Part shown: piece by piece, positions 21,877-35,882 of the stretch
How the letters are laid out: the number at the start of each line of letters is the position of its first letter
Numbering within the stretch: the first letter of the stretch is position 1
DNA from: Cladochytrium replicatum
Taxonomy: Eukaryota > Chytridiomycota > Chytridiomycetes > Cladochytriales > Cladochytriaceae
Assembly (NCBI GenBank): GCA_025526935.1
Contig: JAHLKD010000056.1
Coordinates: 124,001-188,000 of the forward strand
Reading direction: 5' to 3'
DNA length: 64,000 nt
The notes under the pieces: generated by a model
Told to the model about the DNA's origin: nothing
Database searches by the model: none
What the model saw: the letters and a program-made list of their open reading frames with translations, nothing else
Made by a program: the position numbers and the translations under genes

Positions 21877-22295
21877 TTAAAGATGCTTTTTGCAAATGAA
21901 ATTCTGTAAATATTCCAACCTTAACACACAAAAGTTTGAACATCTGAGCACAGCCTGCCGTTACTATTGGAACACGGCCTAGTAGATGTGGCTGCTTCAT
22001 TACTGGCTTCTTTCAATTTTGGAGTTTCTGTGGCGAAATGACGATGTGTAAGTTATTCGAACGCCAGGCAATGTTTTGTACAAGGACAGCATTGTGGACA
22101 TACAGTAGTAGTCGTTTGGAGAGGGAAAGTTTGGGAGCTGAACATACCTTTTGATCATGACGGAAAGAGACAGGTGCTTGACGCCGACTTGGCACAGAAT
22201 CGAAATGAGGTTTACCCTCGGCACTTAAATCGTGAGAATGAGGCTTAAGGTCACGAATAGGCTTGGCCAGTGAGTTGTGCTATCACGTACGCTAG
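21877..22295. other. Intergenic region before the large deubiquitinase
   Basis: I see no coding region or RNA gene. A short direct repeat AGATTGATCA occurs twice near 22302-22330, overlapping the proposed first exon of the next gene. Confidence 0.4.
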
Positions 22296-25200
22296 ATGCA
22301 GAGATTGATCATTCGTCCGGAGATTGATCATGGAAGGATCAATAGTCTTGCTGGAAAATTGTGCGAGCTCAACGTCAGCACTGGAGATACCTATTTTGAG
22401 CTCCATAGTTTCTTAAATCTACGTGGTTCTGCGCACTGACTGGTTCTGCGCACTGTTTCTGAGCCAAAGTCTACAATTCAAACGAGAACCAGTTCACGCA
22501 TAATGTTTCGGAACTCTTACTTGTGCTACAGAGAGCAAAGACAACACAGCAAGAGGTAAAGATCTTTCGGGGCTTTGGCCGGTTTTGGGCAGATCTCCAA
22601 CTTACGTCTGGAATTTTCGCTGCAGGAATATGATGACGATGATCCAATAATCGAAGACGTAAGCGCCATTACAAACAACCTATATAATTGCTTAACCCCA
22701 TGCAGGGCAACCGTATACCGCAAGTATTCTGGGACATGCAACGGCATTTTGAGGACGAAAGGGGAATCGAGATTGTCCTGGAGCGAATCGAGTTTGGAGC
22801 CAACCCGCACCTACAGTACAGCGAAGAGGGCAGCGCTGAAATTGCAAATGGAGTCACAATGACCCTCACTGAAGCTACACAGCTTCTGCACCAATGCTAC
22901 TCCGTCGTCCAACAAGCTGCTAGCGGGGCTCTCTCCCCGCGGACCTCGCCGTACCACCGTGGGACGAGCGCTCGCACACGGACGACATTCAGCCCCGAAG
23001 AGTTCCTGTGTCGTGTTTCGAGGGCACTCACTACCATTGCGGAGAAAATGGGGAACGAGACGTTTAAGAGAGAGGGAAAGACCACGCTTCAGTCGCTTGT
23101 AAGGATGGTGAGGGATATGATGGCACCAGAGGCGAGCTTGGATGTGGCGAGTGCGGCGATTTTGGCGGAGACGAAAGGAAGGATTGGTGTTGTGAGACAG
23201 GGCCACGGGAGCACGTCGGACGGAATGGACTTGTGGGACGTCATCGTTTTCCGGATGGCTCTTGGAAACCGGTGCTTCAGAAGCATTTCTCTGGACAAAC
23301 GACTCTTTGGATTGAACGAAATCAAGGTGGGATTCGGAGTTTATGAGCCTGCGCAGATTTAAAACTCGTTTTTTGAATAGGAGGTTATACGATGGGTCAG
23401 CCCGAATGATCGATATGACGAATATCTTGTCGAGACTGTTAAGAAAGCGCAATTGTACGTGGGATTTACACACTCATTAGGCCGCGCTTCCGCTCACAAT
23501 ACTCATTTTTCATTGTTTAGGGCTGTTCTTCAGCTGCTTCGCAACGAGAATATACTCGCGTACATTTTCGGACCGAATATACACTTGGAAATTCTCCAGA
23601 GATGTTATAAGATCCTGTTCTTTTTGATGAGAATACAGCATTTCACGAATGAGGATGTCGACACGATCTGGACTCCCATCTCGGTGGGTATAGAGGGACT
23701 CTACACTTTAAAATCGTCTGACCTACGTTTATCTTTCCTCCTGTAGTCGAACCAGCATCGTTCAATCATTCATAGTGTATATACCCTTCTCGAGCAATCC
23801 GTCCGATCGATGGAAATGCCACAGCTGGACCACCTGTTCAAAACAAAATTGTCCGCGGTTCCGCACAACCTGATAGATCCGCAGCTAATGAGTCTGATCA
23901 CAATCTATTCTCACAGCGTGGTCAATTTTGCTATTCGGCAGATCGATTTCCTCTACCCCCGATATGCGTGGCCGGTACAGGGAGATGGCGGTGTTGATGT
24001 GCGTCAGGTCGAGATATACAAGGACTTTGGGTTTGCGCCGTATATGCTATTGATGAATATATTGGACTCGGAGTCGAACGTTGACGCTCAGGTTACAATG
24101 GCTGCAAGCAATATGCTGAATGAGTTCGTTATGAGCGGTCCGAGCTGGCTTGACAAGAGGTATGAATGCTTTTCTAGATTACATCTCTTCTTTTCTTACA
24201 TAGCAAGCAGGGCTTTTATGTTGGACCGATGTTTGCTTGATCTTAGGATTCACAAGTCGGTTTACTTTGTCCTGCAGCTGATTATGGCAATAGTTGGTGA
24301 GATCGCCTGAACGAACTTTTCATACCTACAGATTCTCACCAACTGACCAGGCAGCGAGCAACGTCATCGAAATCAAGCGAGCTATGTTGAGTTTATCCAG
24401 CATCTTGAGCAGCAAGAAGACTTGCGAGCTGCTTTCTTCGGCGATCTTGTGTGGTACAAGGCGACTTCCCGCGAAACATTGGAGCGTCTCGGAACAGAGT
24501 CAATGGCGGCGTCGATGACGTCCAACTCGGGAGTTATGGAAATCGACCCAAACAATGCTGTTTTGACTGGACAACAACCGCATATCTCTGAAGTTAAGAT
24601 GAGGCTTGACTACCTCTGCTATATTTCAAGGTGGATTTCCGAGCATGCGAGTGCCACCCTTCGAGCTGAAGAGTCAGGCAAAGAGGGTGACCAGATGGTG
24701 ATTAATGAGGAGGCTTCAACTTCGAAGAAGGAATTTGTGGGGACGAGAGAGCAGGCGATGGTGCTGTGGGACGCTTTTGTATCAGAACCATTGACGCCGG
24801 AGGAGAGCGCGGAAGCGTTTGCAGCATTCATGCGTCTTGATCAGGTATGGAGTTGAAATGTCGCAATGAAGGCCCTGTGATAACTTCTTCCTTCTTTAGT
24901 GCCAAGTATTCGTCACTTGCATATTCGAGGAAAAGCTTCCGTCACTTGATTTTCGACGTTTGACACCAAATGCTTTTTCTTTCATCAAGCAGTGCCTCCT
25001 TTCAGTGAATCTTCGATCTAGAAGTATTGTAGCTGAATCGGTAAGAAAAGGTACATTTCGATCCGATAGACGAAACTGACAATTTGTTTTGTTTTAAAGG
25101 AGACCACCTGGGAAGTGCGTAACCCGGTGCAGGGTGAATCGTTCATTTGGAACGTTGCACTGCTGTGTGCCGACGAAGAAGTTGGAAAGCTAGCAGTTCA

Positions 25201-28200
25201 ATTCCTCGTGGAACTCCATTTGAATGTGAGAATTCTCTGATAAAATCTCTTTGCGTCGAGATAACATTTGAGGTAGGTTCTTGAACATCAGCTCCAGGAG
25301 CAGTCTGAAGAGCTAATTACAGCTTGTTCTGCACACCTGCTTGCAACAGGTATGATATCTTCAGCTTACGGGATCATGTTTAGAAAATGACTTCGATAAA
25401 GCCACAGTCATTTCTGATCGAAACGCAGATGCAAAGGAAGCTGAAGGGATGCAGTCGCCGGATCCGCCGATGCCCGAAGTGGAGCTGAAGTACATGAGAT
25501 GTCTGCTGATCTTGCAAGCCTTCATCGACGCATTCGATGCCAAGCACGGTGCGCCAGAAGGGGTAGTCCGTCACGGACAGTTATCTCGAGGTGACCCGAT
25601 ATCTATCAAGATCCAAAACATGGTAAGCATAACATTAGTGTGTTTCTTAATAGATTCATTGGAAGTCATTCACACATTAGGGTGTGGTCGGAGACAAAGG
25701 AATATACTTCATTGACGTATTTGAATTGGACACGATTGGAATTCTGAGAACACGGATCGCGAAAGAGCTTGAGACTGCCGTCAGTGGAATTCGGCTACTG
25801 ACCGCAGGTTGGTGTTTCGGCACTCGTTTCTCCAGTAAACTTAATCCCATGTGTGCAGGGAAGGAACTGCAGAATGACTTGCAAACGTTGAAGGAGGCTG
25901 GGATCCAACCGAAACAAACAATACTTGTTGCAAGACGGCACACACAGGAGATTGCCGTGCAGGTAAATTCAAATGACTCGCATGTGCAAGCGCAGTGCTG
26001 ATAATGGCGGGTTTGTTAGGGCGATGGGAGTGATGGTTCCACCGGAGTTCAGATGGCTGGTGTTGAAAGACGATTCGACTCACCTGCTCTAGTTTTGTCA
26101 CAGCCAAAGTACTTCGATAAGCTCTTCTCTATGCTGGAGTTGGATGATCGCCATGCGGCAAAGGTATGTCGAGGAGATGGGTTGAGGTGAATGCCTCTGA
26201 ACTTCCTTCAGATATGGGACCTGTTGATCCAGCTTCGAACTAACTCGTTTATGATGGACACATTCCGAGAGCTGGCCGAAGTCAGTGACCAGCGACCACA
26301 ATGGCAGTCATGGTTTGAGGGCCAGGCTCCGTACAGGCTTTTATACTCTTTGGAAATCATCGATCACCTGCTTTCGTCTTCAACGGACGGTGACGATCTG
26401 CCGTGGAAAATAAAGTTCTCGCAAAGATGCGGGGTCAAAGTTCTTGTTCGTCTCCTCCTGTCGAGCAGCTTTGGGGAAGATTCAATGAGGAAGCACTCAG
26501 CAACGCTGAGAGCGCTCGCGCTTCTGCTGAAAGTATTGAATGTGTTTGACAGATGTAAGGATTGAGAGTGGAAACGAGTATCCAGTGCATTGAAATGGCT
26601 CCACGTTACTTTCTCAAGCGGAAATTGTCGGGACGGGCCCTTCCACTCATTCGGCAATGATCGTTCGCCGACTTGCGGACATCGTTTTGCAGCAAAGCTA
26701 TTCACAGGCAGTGTCTGGTGAGACTATGGTGCATTTTTTTTCTTGTGATCATTGTTCTGACCTGATTTTCAAGCTCCCATTAATACCTCGGAATCTCTGT
26801 TCATCGTCAAGGAAGCTGTAAAGATGATTGAAAAGTTCTACACGGACCAAATTGTACCGATGGCGACTTCGCCACCAACAGATCTCAAGAGGGGACCGCA
26901 ACTGTTGACTTTTATGATAGAGGACGACTGGTTGCTGAAAGTATTGCTTGATTCAACACCTGAAAAAGCGGATATCCGACGGGCTACAGTCGAGGCACTT
27001 TTCAGGATCGCTGTGTCCAGTATTGACAGGTTTGAGCTGTCTTTTCCTTTCTTTCTCTGTTCATGATTGAATATTTATAAGCAGTTCGTCGGATCTGGAA
27101 CTGGCATCTCATACGTTCAACTTCATTCTTGACACACTCCTTCTGTACATGTCTTTCACGTCGGCGTTTCCTGGACTTTGCGAAGAGTACTTTGATTTGC
27201 TCTGCCATGTCGTTGCGTGAGTGTTTTGTTTTTGTTTTGATCCACCCTGTTTTGACAAATCCGATTACAGCAAGTTGAGTCCAACGTTATTTGAAGAGCG
27301 TGCTGCTCTTAAGCGGGACGTCCGAAAGCTTTTTGAAAGTGTCATCCAGGCCATCAGTGAACACCCAATATCAGAGGTTTGATATTTCTATTTCCTGCTG
27401 TTCTCTATCTCAACGTTACTTAGATATCCTCCTCGTCTGACCCGGACATTGTTCTTGGAGGACTTCTACGGCTCACCACTGTCATTCTTCAGCAATTTCC
27501 TGATCTGAACAATGACGAGCAATTGAGCAGAACGTAAGAGTTGATTGCTGGTTTGTTGCAACAACCTAATAATATTGCCCTTACAACAGACTGATAGACC
27601 TTACCTTCACATCTTGCCTTTTCGCTGTCCCCGATATCGATCAGGTTCGATCTGGTCGTCTTCCCCCGAAGTGCAAGAACGATGCTACGAGGGCCACAGC
27701 ATTTGAGTTGCTCGCACAGCTTGCTGAAGGCAGCAGAGAAAGCTTCACGTACTTGAGCAGCTTATTGCTCGAACAGATCCAGAACACCGGTATCTTTTCT
27801 CGTTCTTGTTTTGTAAGAATGCTCACTCGCTTCTGGGCTCATTCAGTTCAATCAACGGTCGGAATATGGAACTATTCTCCCAAAGCTGCTCAGAAGGCAG
27901 GAAGTGGTTATGTCGGACTGAAGAACCTTGGAGCAACGTGCTACATGAATTCAATCATGCAGCAGTTTTACATGATTCCTTCGTTCCGCTCGGGTATACT
28001 GTCCGCGGCGGCTGGCGAAGGTCGACTTGAAGACAACCTATTATACCAGCTCCAGGTCCTTTTCTCTTTCCTTCAGGTGAGGCATACAAACTACAGCTCT
28101 CCGCTATTTTGACTCTCGTGGCACAGGAAAGCGAAAAGAAGGCATTCGATACTTCGGCATTTTGCCACGCTTGTGTGGATTATGAAGGAAAACCCACGAA

Positions 28201-31200
28201 CGTTACAGTTCAAATGGACGTAGACGAATACTTCAACCTCTTATTTGACAGGCTCGAGAATATGATGAAAGGAACACCACAGGTAATGCTGCTGATAAAC
28301 AACACGTAATGGATGGTAAATGTTTTTCAGGCAACGGTGTTCAGGGATCATTTTGGTGGGCAACTGCTACAGCAGATCAAGTCAAAGGACTGTGAACACG
28401 TTTCCGAAAGAGAGGAAAGCTTTTTCGCCATCCAATGCGAGGTGAAGAATAAGAAAGGGGTAGAAGAGAGTTTGCAGCTTTACGTAGAAGGCGAGATGCT
28501 GGATGGAGGTGGGTTTGTATGCCATACTTATTTCCACTAACGCAGCTGATCTTCAAACTAAAGACAACAAGTACTATTGTGCAAAATGCGCCAAGCATGT
28601 TGATGCAGTGAAACGGTTCGTCCATTATGTTTACTTGTTTTGACCACTCCTAACTTTAATTCATTAAGTGCATGCATTAAATCGCTCCCGCCTACGCTCA
28701 TTGTCCATCTAAAACGGTTTGACTTTGACATGGAAGCCATGCGAAGGGTCAAAATCAACGATTTTTTCGAGTTTCCAACGCAAATCAATATGGAGCCGTT
28801 TACACAAGAGTACATAAGTTCTCGTGAGTCCCGACAACACGATACCGTCATGAGCCCAACGCCCGGTGCACTGTATGAGGTAACTTGACTCGACTTGCGT
28901 TTAACAAGGCTCACTCCAGTGCAGCTGTCTGGGATATTGGTTCATGCTGGTACCGCGGATTCCGGGCATTACTATTCATTCATCCGCGAGAGAGTTCCAA
29001 GGGAGGGTAACAATGGCGAGCGTCGGTGGTTTCAGTTCAATGACTCGACCGTGGAACCATTTGATCCAAGAAATATCCCTGAACTTGCCTTTGGCGGGAT
29101 TGATAAAGTGTCGAACTGGGATGATCATCAGCAGAAACACGTGCAAAGAAATGTTCCGAAGACGTACAGCGCATATATGCTTCTGTAAGTTCTTTGAAAA
29201 GCTTTCCTTGTTATATTGTCTGATTGCTGCACCATAAAGCTATGACCGCGTTGATAATGAACCTGGGGAGGGGAAGTCGGAAGTCCCGTTCGATATTTTT
29301 GAGTCGATCTGGAATGAAAATCGTTCTTTTTTGCGGGATCGACATGTGTTTGAAACTGGTTACAGGTCTGCTTTATGGAAAGTGGTACAAAGCGGGGCGA
29401 AGCCCTCAGCGAATTTGGAAATTGGGCCAGATAGGGTTATCCGATCGATCCAACTTTCGACCACTTTTTTTGTAACATCGTTGGCTCGGTCAAAGGATCG
29501 CTCTGATCTAAAGCAATGGACAGATTTGTTGAGTGACATGTACAGCCGAAGACTGGATGCTTGCCATTGGTTCATAGGCTTCCTTTGTGCCGAAAAATTG
29601 ATCCTTCGAGAGATCTTGTTCTCGTGTTACGTCGAAGAAGTGCGAGAGGCGTTCGTGAGCCTGTTGGGACTGGTATTGAAAACATTGCGAGCCGGTGACC
29701 CACAGCTCTATGGTATCCCCATTGATCAGCCTGATGTCATGACAGATGAGAACTTGGATCGCGGGACAATAGGCATTGGGTTCCGGCTACTTGACGTCCT
29801 GTTTGAAATGTTGGATGATGCTCATCAAAATTGGCGAAACTTTGAGCACTTCTTCGCGTTATTCAATGTAATTGCTGAGTTGGGCCGCGAAGAGAAGATC
29901 TTCATGATCCGAAAGCACGTAACTCCCCGCTTTGTCGACCTTTATCTCTGGGAGACGTCACCGTTTCGAACGACAAATCGATCTCGACTGGCAGACCGCT
30001 TCAACAGCCCAAATTACACTCACTTGATTAGGACTGTTCGCTCGCTGGTGACGTTCTGTCATGTTCGGGACTTTGGACCATCGACGGGTGAAGAAAACGA
30101 AAATGAACCGGAGCTTGTTGAAGACGGTGGCGTCATCTGCTTGCCAAGAGCGGATGAGTTTTGCTTATACTACGACACCCAACGCACTCGCAGCTTCCCG
30201 TTCTTTGCGAAGCAACTGCACGACCAGCAAGACGCAAAAGCGACTGCTCATATGCTCGCTCATATTTCGCGGGGTAATACAATTGCTACAGATGAGTTGT
30301 ATGAGTTTTTGGGGCATGAGCTACCCACTCTGCCACCTGAGCATTTCAAAGTCAACAGTGAAGCTGTTTCCTTGATCATCACGGCGGACGAAGTTGTTTC
30401 AGAGAGAGTGCAGAAAGGGATTCAGACGTTAATCATCGTAAGGAAAACATATATCCGATGGCATTTTTCAAAGCCTAACGACTTTTAGGTTATACGCGAC
30501 TGTGTTGACCTCCCGACCACAGTTTATGAATGCTTAAATGTATTTTTTGTTGTGGCATCCGGTGCTCCTTACGACCATCCCCGCCGAAAAGCCATCATCG
30601 AGCATATGGACGACTGGTTGGGACTGCTTATAACGTCACAATACGAAAACATCCGGGAAGGTGCATTTAGTCTTTTCACCCTGCTCCTTCTGGAACCGAT
30701 CCGAACGTTTGGCACACATGCTAATGACGCTGATTCTCAAATGTTACCTTACTTGATTGAGGTTACATCAAAGAAATATGAGCACATGCTCAGTCAGCTT
30801 TCCTTTATGGCCGAAAGCGTGAGGAAATATCAGATGAAAAGTGGAGCATCACACCGCATGGTGCAATACTTGCGATTAGTCCGACAATGTGCTAAGGAAG
30901 TTGGTGTTCCTGAACAGGTAGATGATAGAATACTTTAAATCATTTCTATTCAGCTCAATTCCTTTTTTAAGTTTCTTGAGAATCTTCCTTCTGTTGTCAA
31001 GTTCTTTTCGTTTGTTCGGCACTTTGAAGTTGATCGAGATCCCCACATGAAGGTGATTAATCCATTTTTGGCACTTGGGTAGGTCTAACCGTGAGACAGG
31101 AATTGATTATGTATATGCACGATTTGTCGGTTGAGACTCCAGCCATACTTAACGCGATTGCTCATCAAAAGGCTCTAGTCGACGGTTTGGTTGTTGCGAA

Positions 31201-33256
31201 AATTGGGTATGGTTTGTAACTTTGCAAGATCGGACGATATCTCATGTCTATTCGAGGCTTGATTTGACAAAAGACGTCATGGAGTTCAATGCAGAGTTGC
31301 TTCCGAAGTATTATGGTCTTTTGTCAATGCTATGCAAAAACTTTGAGTCGTGCATTGCAGCATGGTCAAATTCATCATGTTTCATGTGGGCGGTGGAATC
31401 TCTTGTTTTTAAAGTCTGGAAGTTTGAACCGGTAAGAGAACCAAGGGAATGTCCGAGAGCTAAATTGACTGCCACATCTCGCTTCAGGTGACAACCATCC
31501 TAGTGGATCTTGTAGCATTATGTGCCCCTCACAGCCGTGATCTTCGCCACAAACTACTGCGATATCTGGTGTCCTTCATTCCTGCCGCTGATACGGAAGC
31601 AAACTTTGTGCAGTTAGTGCTCTGTTCAGTATAAACTTTGCGAAGACGCTGAATTTTCACCTTAGATGTGTACACATTGTGGCAGATACTGTCGAAAGCT
31701 CTGACTGGCCCATATTTTGCAAGATGAGCCCGTTTTCGCGGCTCTCCAGGATGTTTGCGGCGACAACAAATCGTGAAGTTCGTGCTCTCACCTTGTCAGC
31801 CATTGGTGCAATGTGCAGGCGGTACAACTTCCTTAGTAAAGGCAACTCTGTTCATTCTTTCTGGGGAGCTCAAGAAGAGTTCAACCAAACGGTACACCAA
31901 TTTGATCTTCATTCTTTGGAGAAAATGACTGATAATATTTAGGTCGCCACTTCTCTCAAGCTTTTGAAGTTTGATTGTGACTCTGAACTTAGAACTGCGG
32001 CCATGGGTATTGTGTGATTGACGTTTATTCTGAATCACTCTAACTTTTCACAGAATTCCTTTCACATTTCACTTCCATACGAGAACAGAGCCGATGGAGA
32101 AAGGGCTTGGTTGTTCAGTTGTTGAGCTCCGCTCAGGAATGGTTTGCGGTCACCCAACGGGATACAATTTCGAGCCCTGGTGAGTTTCTTTCGATTGATC
32201 CGATTCCTTTTTCTGAAAAAACCAGACATTCCTCGGTATTTTGGTGGAAACCTCTCGCCGTTTGGACCTCTTTCGGATCGACTAGTGCTAGATCACTTCC
32301 CATTCATCCACTTCCACCCAGCAATGCTTACCGCAACGAGCGATTTTCCCACGGTGAACGAGTCAATAATTACTCCTTACTTTGAGTGGGCAGCATCCCT
32401 AGCTAAGTCATGCGTCCTCGCGGCTGACGATTCTGAGAACAACGCCCTCCGCTTGTGTGAGTAAAATTTTTACCAGTCTAACCTCCGCTAATCCAATTAA
32501 TCAACTCGTTTCAATCAATTCAGTAACTCTCTGTGCTATTGAGTGCTTGCCAATGATGAGTAATCCTCCAATTGACGCACTGGCCCATCTATCGATATCG
32601 GAAGAAAGCTCCGCAACAATGCAATCCTTCGTCAAAAATGATGCCTCCGTTAGGCAACTGTTGGTTGCATTGGTTACTGATCACCGTGTACGGATATTGT
32701 CTGGAGATCTGAGTACCGCGTGGGGATCATTGTGCAAGTTGGCATCAAGTCGGGAAGATATTCCGGAGCTTGAATCGTTGAAGAAAGATTTGGAACGGCA
32801 AGCTGAAAGCGAGGTTTCTACCTTGATCGACTTTCTCCGACCCGAGAGCGAATCGGATAGCCGAAACTTGACTGACATATTTACGAAGCTGGATCAGGTA
32901 ATACGGTTGGGTAAAGTCGTAGGATGTCCGCTAATTCCAGATCAAAGGCTCTCGGACAACGTTCGCTGATTTTGGAAGATCCCGTGAGAATATCTTCAAC
33001 CTTACGAGACCGCCTTGCACAACTTGTCCTTGCATTCGGCGTGCACCAGCCTGGGCACGCCAGAGAACCATCGGAGCCACCTGCTCCATCGACTTCTTCG
33101 TCATCGTTATCATCGACTGCCTCTGATGTTTCTCCTTTTGGACTTTCACTGTCCATTGCGGAAGATGAGACTGTCGGTGAGCTCCGTGCAGCGATCGAAA
33201 AGTTGTCTGCAAGCGATCGTGAGCAAGGCAAAGCAGTTTTTGCAAAGTATTTTTGA
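22296..33256 (+). CDS. Giant USP9X/faf-type ubiquitin-specific protease
   Basis: This is a cysteine deubiquitinase of roughly 2,500 residues spread over 11 kb and some 30 short introns. The first supported exon reads LIIRPEIDHGRINSLAGKLC; the ATG at 22296 is a candidate start. The N-terminal helical region includes LLRNENILAYIFGPNIHLEI and FTNEDVDTIW, closely like the '[20 protein letters not shown]' region of USP9X. A ubiquitin-like domain follows at about 25680-25960 (YFIDVFELDTIGILRTRIAK, LLTAG, GKELQNDLQTL). The catalytic domain begins at about 27905 with GLKNLGATCYMNS (Cys box) and VDEYFNLLFDRLE. It then has the zinc-type CAKCAKH, PTLIVHLKRFDFD, the His box SGILVHAGTADSGHYYSFI (about 28930) and FNDSTVEPF. 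All catalytic residues look intact. The helical C-terminal region runs from about 29220 to the stop at 33256. USP9X relatives act in ubiquitin turnover and trafficking. Confidence 0.92.
22376..22471 (+). repeat. 17-bp tandem repeat inside a short intron
   Basis: TGGTTCTGCGCACTG occurs at 22424-22438 and 22441-22455, separated by two bases. It fills most of a predicted 48-nt intron (GTGGTTCTG...GCCAAAG) that joins the exons ending SFLNL and starting YNSNENQFTHNVSELL in the deubiquitinase gene. The repeat is direct observation; the intron is inferred from frame continuity. Confidence 0.6.
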
Positions 33257-33579
33257 CGTTTTCATACGTCGGTACCACCTGATACTCGGTCCTGTTCCCA
33301 CGTTTTTTACGTCTCCATCGACGCCCCTCCATCATTGTGCTCTCTTGTCTCCATCACTCCCCTCCATTATTGACCTTGACTATCTTCTGCGAACGAAGTT
33401 GCTGTTAATATCTCGCACTCTTCTTCAGAGCTTAATTCTTAGTTTGGCAATTCGATTCTGTTCAGCTAGTGGACTGCGACCCTGTTGCTCCACACATGTT
33501 GAATTAAACATATGTATATTTGATTATAGAATTTCTTGTGATCAGTTGGATTTTCATCAACCACCTGAGATTCGGTATC

Positions 33580-35288
33580 AATGCGGGAGTTCAGATTTGG
33601 GGAGGAAGCCAGCGCAAAGCATGTGTGTGGTGCACGAAAACTTGCGACTCCGAGAGAGGTAGCTAAACAAGTGGTGCAATGATTACCTGGGGAAGGGCGA
33701 AGACAAACCAAATCCCACGCAGATCTCCAGACCGAAACCTCGCTTCCGGCTTCGACCTGTTCAAGATCATCCTACACTTTACACTCCCATATTGCCACCC
33801 CCACCGAGTGAATCCAGCGAGCTTGCAACTAATCTCCAGGACGAGCACGACCTGGTTCGCACTCTCGCCACCGAGCTTGACGAGCCACCGGACGTCGGCG
33901 ATGGGGATGACGAGCAAGAGTTTGTAGGGATCGACGAAACGATTCGTCACGAAGAGCTGAGACTCGAGAGAGAGGAGCGAGTACGTGGGGAGTGGGACGG
34001 ACTAGCGTGGATAAGCCCGAAGCCGATCGTTTGGGCATGGCTTGGTGGGAGGCGGTATGGGGGAAAACATTGTCAGAGCACTTTTATGGAGATCCGATTG
34101 GCCGAGAGAACAAGAAAGAAAGAAGGACCTGAAGAGCTGCCAGATCAAAGCTCACGAGGAGACAATCGCAAACATCATCATGGACGAGGCAAGACGGGAG
34201 TCCGACAGGAAAAGGGTGCAGTTTCAGAAAGCAATGTTTCGGCAGTGCATCGGAGTCTTGGTGTTCAGCTGGATCCTCCGCTGATGAAACGTCCTTGAGA
34301 AACGTCAGTGAAAGGGGGAAGAATGAAGCAAAGCCCACCAATGTCAAAGCGATGTGATAAGCTTCAGATGTCGTTTCAAAATCGTCAGCCGCGAAGAAGC
34401 TGAAAGCTAGATGAAAAGCAGGCTGGGTCGCGGAAGACGGTGGAGATGCTTGGGGCGTCCCACGAACATCCGGGCAAGAATAGCAGCGGGTCTTCCGGAC
34501 GTTTTGATACTCGTTTGCACGTTGTGCCAGGCTCGACTAGAACGGAAATGATTTCAGAGCAGAGAATGGCAAGTGCAGTTTCGGGAGAACAAGTTGAAGC
34601 TCCCATGATGAAGCTGAGCGACGCACTCTTGGTTCAGCCAAGTCGTTCAAAATGGCCACGGAAGTTCTGAAGCAAACATTTTATGAACGGAAGCCAGAGG
34701 CCATACCGTATCAACATGATAGCCGGAAGAAACGTAGAGAAATCCGAAAATCAATCGTCCCCGTGGCCCTGCTCAATGAAAATGGCATAGATTTTCGTCG
34801 CGCTGCTCAAGCTGGGCAAGATGCAGCTCCATTTCGCGCCGCCTTCAGGTGACCGCGGAACCAATCCATCGACCCGCATCGCGGCGGTCCGCCTCCCCCA
34901 TCCACACACTCTTCCGGTTCTTTCCCACGTTCCCTTATCACGTCACGAGACCCTGAGGCGAGGATCAGGCCGCTCGACCAGGCAGAACGATCCTCTTTTG
35001 AGCGACTGGCTCCTTGAAGATGTTGGGCTGGCGCCGAGACGCGCGACGTCGCCTAAACCTATTGCGATCGTCGCAGCGACTACAGGTGTTGATGGGGACC
35101 TGGATTTGAGAGTCCGGCTGGCATGTCTTTCACAGGATGAGCGAGAGATGAGTGAGCATGTGGAACGTGCCCTTACAAAGGAAATGGAGACGAGGGATCA
35201 GGCGAGGAGATGGGTTGCGAGAAAGAACGAAAAGTCATTCATGAGGTTGCAGAGGCGGGTTGAGGATATTGCGGCTTCTGGAGAGTGA
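33580..35288 (+). pseudogene. Unknown charged, low-complexity gene with several frame breaks
   Basis: Coding-like segments succeed each other in changing frames. They are MREFRFGEEASAKHVCGARK and ATPREVAKQVVQ; then, with a shift near 33680, NDYLGKGEDKPNPTQISRPK and PVQDHPTLYTPILPPPPSES; then the acidic block TELDEPPDVGDGDDEQEFVG and ETIRHEELRLEREERVRGEW. Further segments are GMAWWEAVWGKTLSEHFYGD, KAHEETIANIIMDEARRESD, and at 34652 MATEVLKQTFYERKPEAIPY. The last is a 155-codon frame at 34821-35288 with LLSDWLLEDVGLAPRR and VERALTKEMETRDQARRWVA. Introns explain some changes, but others have no good splice sites. I recognise no domain. Either an unusual intron-rich gene or a decaying one. Confidence 0.4.
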
Positions 35289-35486
35289 TAAAGGACTCGC
35301 AAGGAGTCCGTTTCAGGGGACAGAGTGAGCGTCGTTAAGACGACCCTTTGGGTGTCGATTAACAAATCCTCCGACTTCATTGCAATGATTCTACACAAAG
35401 CCACACGAGAATGAGTGTGGGATCGAGGTGAGTGGGTTGTTTGCAAGGCAGACTCGTTCGTTGGGTTGGGTTGGGGCTGCCCCTAA

Positions 35487-35882
35487 ATGTCCCTTTTAAA
35501 AAGCTGGCAACAGTTCTCGCGGGCAGACGCTCCAGAGCGAGGCAGTTTCCCCTTGGACGTCCAAGGTAGCGGACGTGCAATCACATCTCCCGGCATTTTA
35601 CGTTAAACTGTTCATGTTCAAAGGAAAATGCAAGCAAGCTGCACAAGCGTACTTTGCATGTCTCAAGCAGAATGCAACAGACCACGCGCCATGTAAAGAG
35701 TTCTCGAAGGCGTACTTGGCTTGCAGAATGGACAGGTAGAATCATCTTCATGCTGTGAAATCACCGGCTTGTTTCTGATTTATGGTGTCATTTTCAGGGG
35801 ACTTATGGACAAGGAAGACTTTTCGAGAATAGGATATGGGGATGATGGGAAGCTTGCAGCGAGTGGCGACAAGCCGTCGTGA
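35487..35882 (+). CDS. COX19: COX19, twin CX9C copper-related assembly factor of cytochrome c oxidase
   Basis: COX19 acts in the mitochondrial intermembrane space in copper delivery to complex IV. Three exons (35487-35565, 35624-35735, 35798-35882) encode about 91 residues: SLLKSWQQFSRADAPERGSF, PLDVQGKC, then the twin CX9C helices CKQAAQAYFAC and CKEFSKAYLAC, and RMDRGLMDKEDFSRIGYGD. Both CX9C spacings are exact. PERGSFPLD and the CRM...LM motif are typical of COX19 rather than other twin-CX9C proteins. The start at 35487 is the nearest in-frame ATG. It is too broken by introns to appear as one long frame. Confidence 0.93.

Noticed and set aside
33015-33662. Plus-strand 215-codon frame
   Set aside because: It overlaps the last exon of the deubiquitinase in another frame and looks non-coding.
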